Made by a program: the position numbers and the translations under genes. Below the pieces are notes generated by a model. That model saw nothing but the letters and a program-made list of their open reading frames with translations, was not told where the DNA came from and ran no database searches. 64,000 nucleotides of DNA from Terribacillus saccharophilus. GTDB lineage: Bacteria; Bacillota; Bacilli; Bacillales; Amphibacillaceae. Every line of letters starts with the position of its first letter. Position 1 is the stretch's first letter. Positions 62,362-64,000 of this stretch are shown here, piece after piece. The stretch spans positions 620,001-684,000 of the forward strand of contig FOCD01000001.1 of assembly GCA_900110015.1 (NCBI GenBank), read 5' to 3'.

Positions 62362-62387
62362 AAAGGCTGTCATAATTGACAGCCTTT
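62362..62387 (-). terminator. Terminator of the catalase gene
   Basis: AAAGGCTGTCA (62362-62372) pairs with TGACAGCCTTT (62377-62387), with a minus-strand U-run, 18 bp after the catalase stop. Confidence 0.88.
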
Positions 62388-62404
62388 CGCGTATAAAGTA
62401 TTTC

Positions 62405-64000
62405 TTAATATTGGTCTGATTCGCGACTTTTTTCCACTGCTTCATCCGTTGCTTCATTGGCAGCTAGTGAACCTTGTCCGAATTTAGTTTTTCCTGCTTC
62501 ACGTCCAGGAAGCTTAGCTTCCTCGTTGTTTTCTTTGATTTCTTTCAGCTTCGCTTCAATGCCTTCTTTCACACGGCGGCCATACTCTTTATCTGCTTGT
62601 GTGAAGTGTTCAATCATGGCGCTTTGAATCGATTCATCACACACTGCTAACGCATTGGATAAGTTATTGATCAACTCGTCTCGCTCCCAATCTTCAAAGC
62701 TGCGATACGTTTCGCCTGCTTGTCCATAGTTATTCGGACGATCGATTGGAGCGCTCATTGCTGCTGCATTAAACGTAGGGCGATGCTGCGGACGCTCTCC
62801 TTTATCCGCTTCCTGTAAACCGCCCAGCATGGATGGTTCATAATTGATATGCGGATTATCGCCGGACTCTTTCGGGTCGCGGATATCCATTTGACCACGA
62901 TGCTGATTGGTCTGGACCTGTGTCTTTGGTGCATTGACCGGCAGTTTCAAGTAGTTTGCCCCTACACGGTAACGCTGCGTATCGGAATAGGAGAATGTAC
63001 GTCCTTGCAGCATTTTGTCATCAGAAAAGTCCATTCCATCGACAAGCACTCCTGTGCCGAATGCTGCTTGTTCGATCTCTGCATGATAATCGACTGGATT
63101 GCGGTCTAAGACCATCTTTCCAACTGGCAGCCACGGGAACTTATCTTCTGGCCATAGTTTTGTATCATCTAGAGGATCAAAATCCAATTCTTCATGGTAG
63201 TCATCCTCCATGATCTGTACAAACAGTTCCCATTCAGGATAATCTCCTTGCTCTATTGCTTCAAACAGATCCTGTGTGGCATGGCCAGTGTTTTTACCTT
63301 GAATATAATTAGCTTCTTCTTGGGTCAGATTCCGGATGCCTTGCTTTGGTTCCCAGTGATACTTCACAAGGACAGCCTCACCCTTGTCATTAACCCATTT
63401 ATACGTATTAACACCTGAACCTTGCATATGACGGTACGTTGCAGGTATACCATATGGTGAGAATAAGAATGTAATCATATGTGTTGCTTCTGGAGAACGT
63501 GAAACAAAGTCGAACATACGCTGCGGGTTCGGAACGTTTGAAACTGGATCTGCTTTAAATGCGTGAATCATATCCGGGAACTTCATAGCATCACGGATAA
63601 AGAAAATCTTAAGGTTGTTACCAACCAAGTCCCAGTTACCGTCTTCTGTGTACATTTTTACAGCAAATCCACGAGGATCCCGCTCTGTTTCCGGCGAATC
63701 TTTTGAGCCTGCTACAGTAGAGAAACGAACCATTAATGGTGTTTTCTTACCTTTACCTGAAAAGACTTTTGCCCTTGTATACTTCTCTACAGGCTCGTCT
63801 CCTACTTTTCCGTACGTTTCGAAGTAGCCAAATGCTCCGGCACCTCTAGCGTGTACAACCCGCTCTGGAACTTCTTCCCGATCAAAATGGGAAATCTTCT
63901 CGATAAAATGATAATTCTCAAGTGTTGCTGGACCACGGTCACCAATCGTACGGATATTCTGATTATCTGTAACTGGATGCCCCTGTCTCGTAGTTAACGT
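62405..64000 (-). CDS. katX: Heme catalase, KatX-like (5' end outside window)
   Basis: The open frame runs from the right edge (64000) to the stop at 62405, giving at least 531 residues; the apparent start at 63733 is internal, because the frame upstream encodes the conserved [19 protein letters not shown] and the catalytic-His region [14 protein letters not shown]. Heme-region and NADPH-region runs follow ([56 protein letters not shown]). The C-terminal extension ([19 protein letters not shown]) and overall length fit the spore catalase KatX better than vegetative KatA. Regulation is not visible because the promoter is outside. Confidence 0.9.
   Translation of the reverse strand, partial: TLTTRQGHPVTDNQNIRTIGDRGPATLENYHFIEKISHFDREEVPERVVHARGAGAFGYFETYGKVGDEPVEKYTRAKVFSGKGKKTPLMVRFSTVAGSKDSPETERDPRGFAVKMYTEDGNWDLVGNNLKIFFIRDAMKFPDMIHAFKADPVSNVPNPQRMFDFVSRSPEATHMITFLFSPYGIPATYRHMQGSGVNTYKWVNDKGEAVLVKYHWEPKQGIRNLTQEEANYIQGKNTGHATQDLFEAIEQGDYPEWELFVQIMEDDYHEELDFDPLDDTKLWPEDKFPWLPVGKMVLDRNPVDYHAEIEQAAFGTGVLVDGMDFSDDKMLQGRTFSYSDTQRYRVGANYLKLPVNAPKTQVQTNQHRGQMDIRDPKESGDNPHINYEPSMLGGLQEADKGERPQHRPTFNAAAMSAPIDRPNNYGQAGETYRSFEDWERDELINNLSNALAVCDESIQSAMIEHFTQADKEYGRRVKEGIEAKLKEIKENNEEAKLPGREAGKTKFGQGSLAANEATDEAVEKSRESDQY

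Noticed and set aside
63615-63827. Apparent catalase start at 63733 as a true N terminus
   Set aside because: The same frame continues uninterrupted to the window edge and encodes conserved catalase sequence including the catalytic His, so the gene starts outside the window.
1-64000. CRISPR arrays, tRNA or rRNA genes, insertion sequences
   Set aside because: I found no regularly spaced repeats, no cloverleaf-like sequence with CCA end, no rRNA signatures and no transposase reading frames.

Overview
The window comes from the chromosome of a low-G+C Gram-positive, endospore-forming member of the Bacillaceae. The evidence is strong AGGAGG-type ribosome-binding sites, short oligo-T terminators, a sporulenol-type triterpene cyclase (sqhC), a KatX-like catalase, a SpoVB-like flippase, HemAT, GltC and an MhqR-type operator, all of which resemble Bacillus families. 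The genus cannot be fixed by eye; a Terribacillus-like organism is only a guess. I saw no rRNA, tRNA, CRISPR array, transposase or prophage module.

Layout. 1-8.5 kb: end of a SpoVB-like flippase gene, nrnB, a short unlisted gene, brnQ, a cytoplasmic GH3 beta-glucosidase, a GAF/HD-GYP protein and an aldo-keto reductase. 8.5-24.8 kb: mostly minus-strand housekeeping and stress genes: topB, a CBS protein, an MhqO-like dioxygenase with its operator, a PadR/DUF2812 pair behind a 36-bp perfect palindrome, dacC, exoA, a quinone reductase, sqhC (plus strand), an atypical SDR, a solitary proB, ilvE and hemAT. 24.9-33.6 kb: glutamate synthase (gltBD) divergent from its regulator gltC, then a 5'-3' exonuclease and msrA. 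33.8-39.8 kb: small metabolic genes plus two decayed loci, a cystathionine-synthase-like pseudogene and an ORF without a start codon. 39.9-46.5 kb: a tightly overlapped hisZGDBHF-IE operon, lacking hisA, divergent from hisJ. 46.5-57 kb: an accessory-looking stretch of transport, acetyltransferase, SDR and regulator genes, including an operon of two tandem soluble chemoreceptors and a butanediol-type dehydrogenase facing a TetR regulator. 57.3-60.2 kb: a long, strongly foldable leader RNA ending in a terminator, followed by the two-gene carboxy(nor)spermidine pathway. 60.6-64 kb: an orphan small gene, an Fsr-like MFS pump and a KatX-like catalase that runs off the window.

How the genes work together. 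Nitrogen and amino-acid metabolism dominates (brnQ, ilvE, proB, gltBD/gltC, the his operon), with oxidative and electrophile defence (mhqO-like, quinone reductase, msrA, catalase, LLM oxidoreductase) and spore-related functions alongside. The most promising unexplained element is the folded RNA region at about 57322-57740 ahead of the polyamine genes. The clearest genomic anomaly is the clean absence of hisA from an otherwise complete and translationally coupled his operon.
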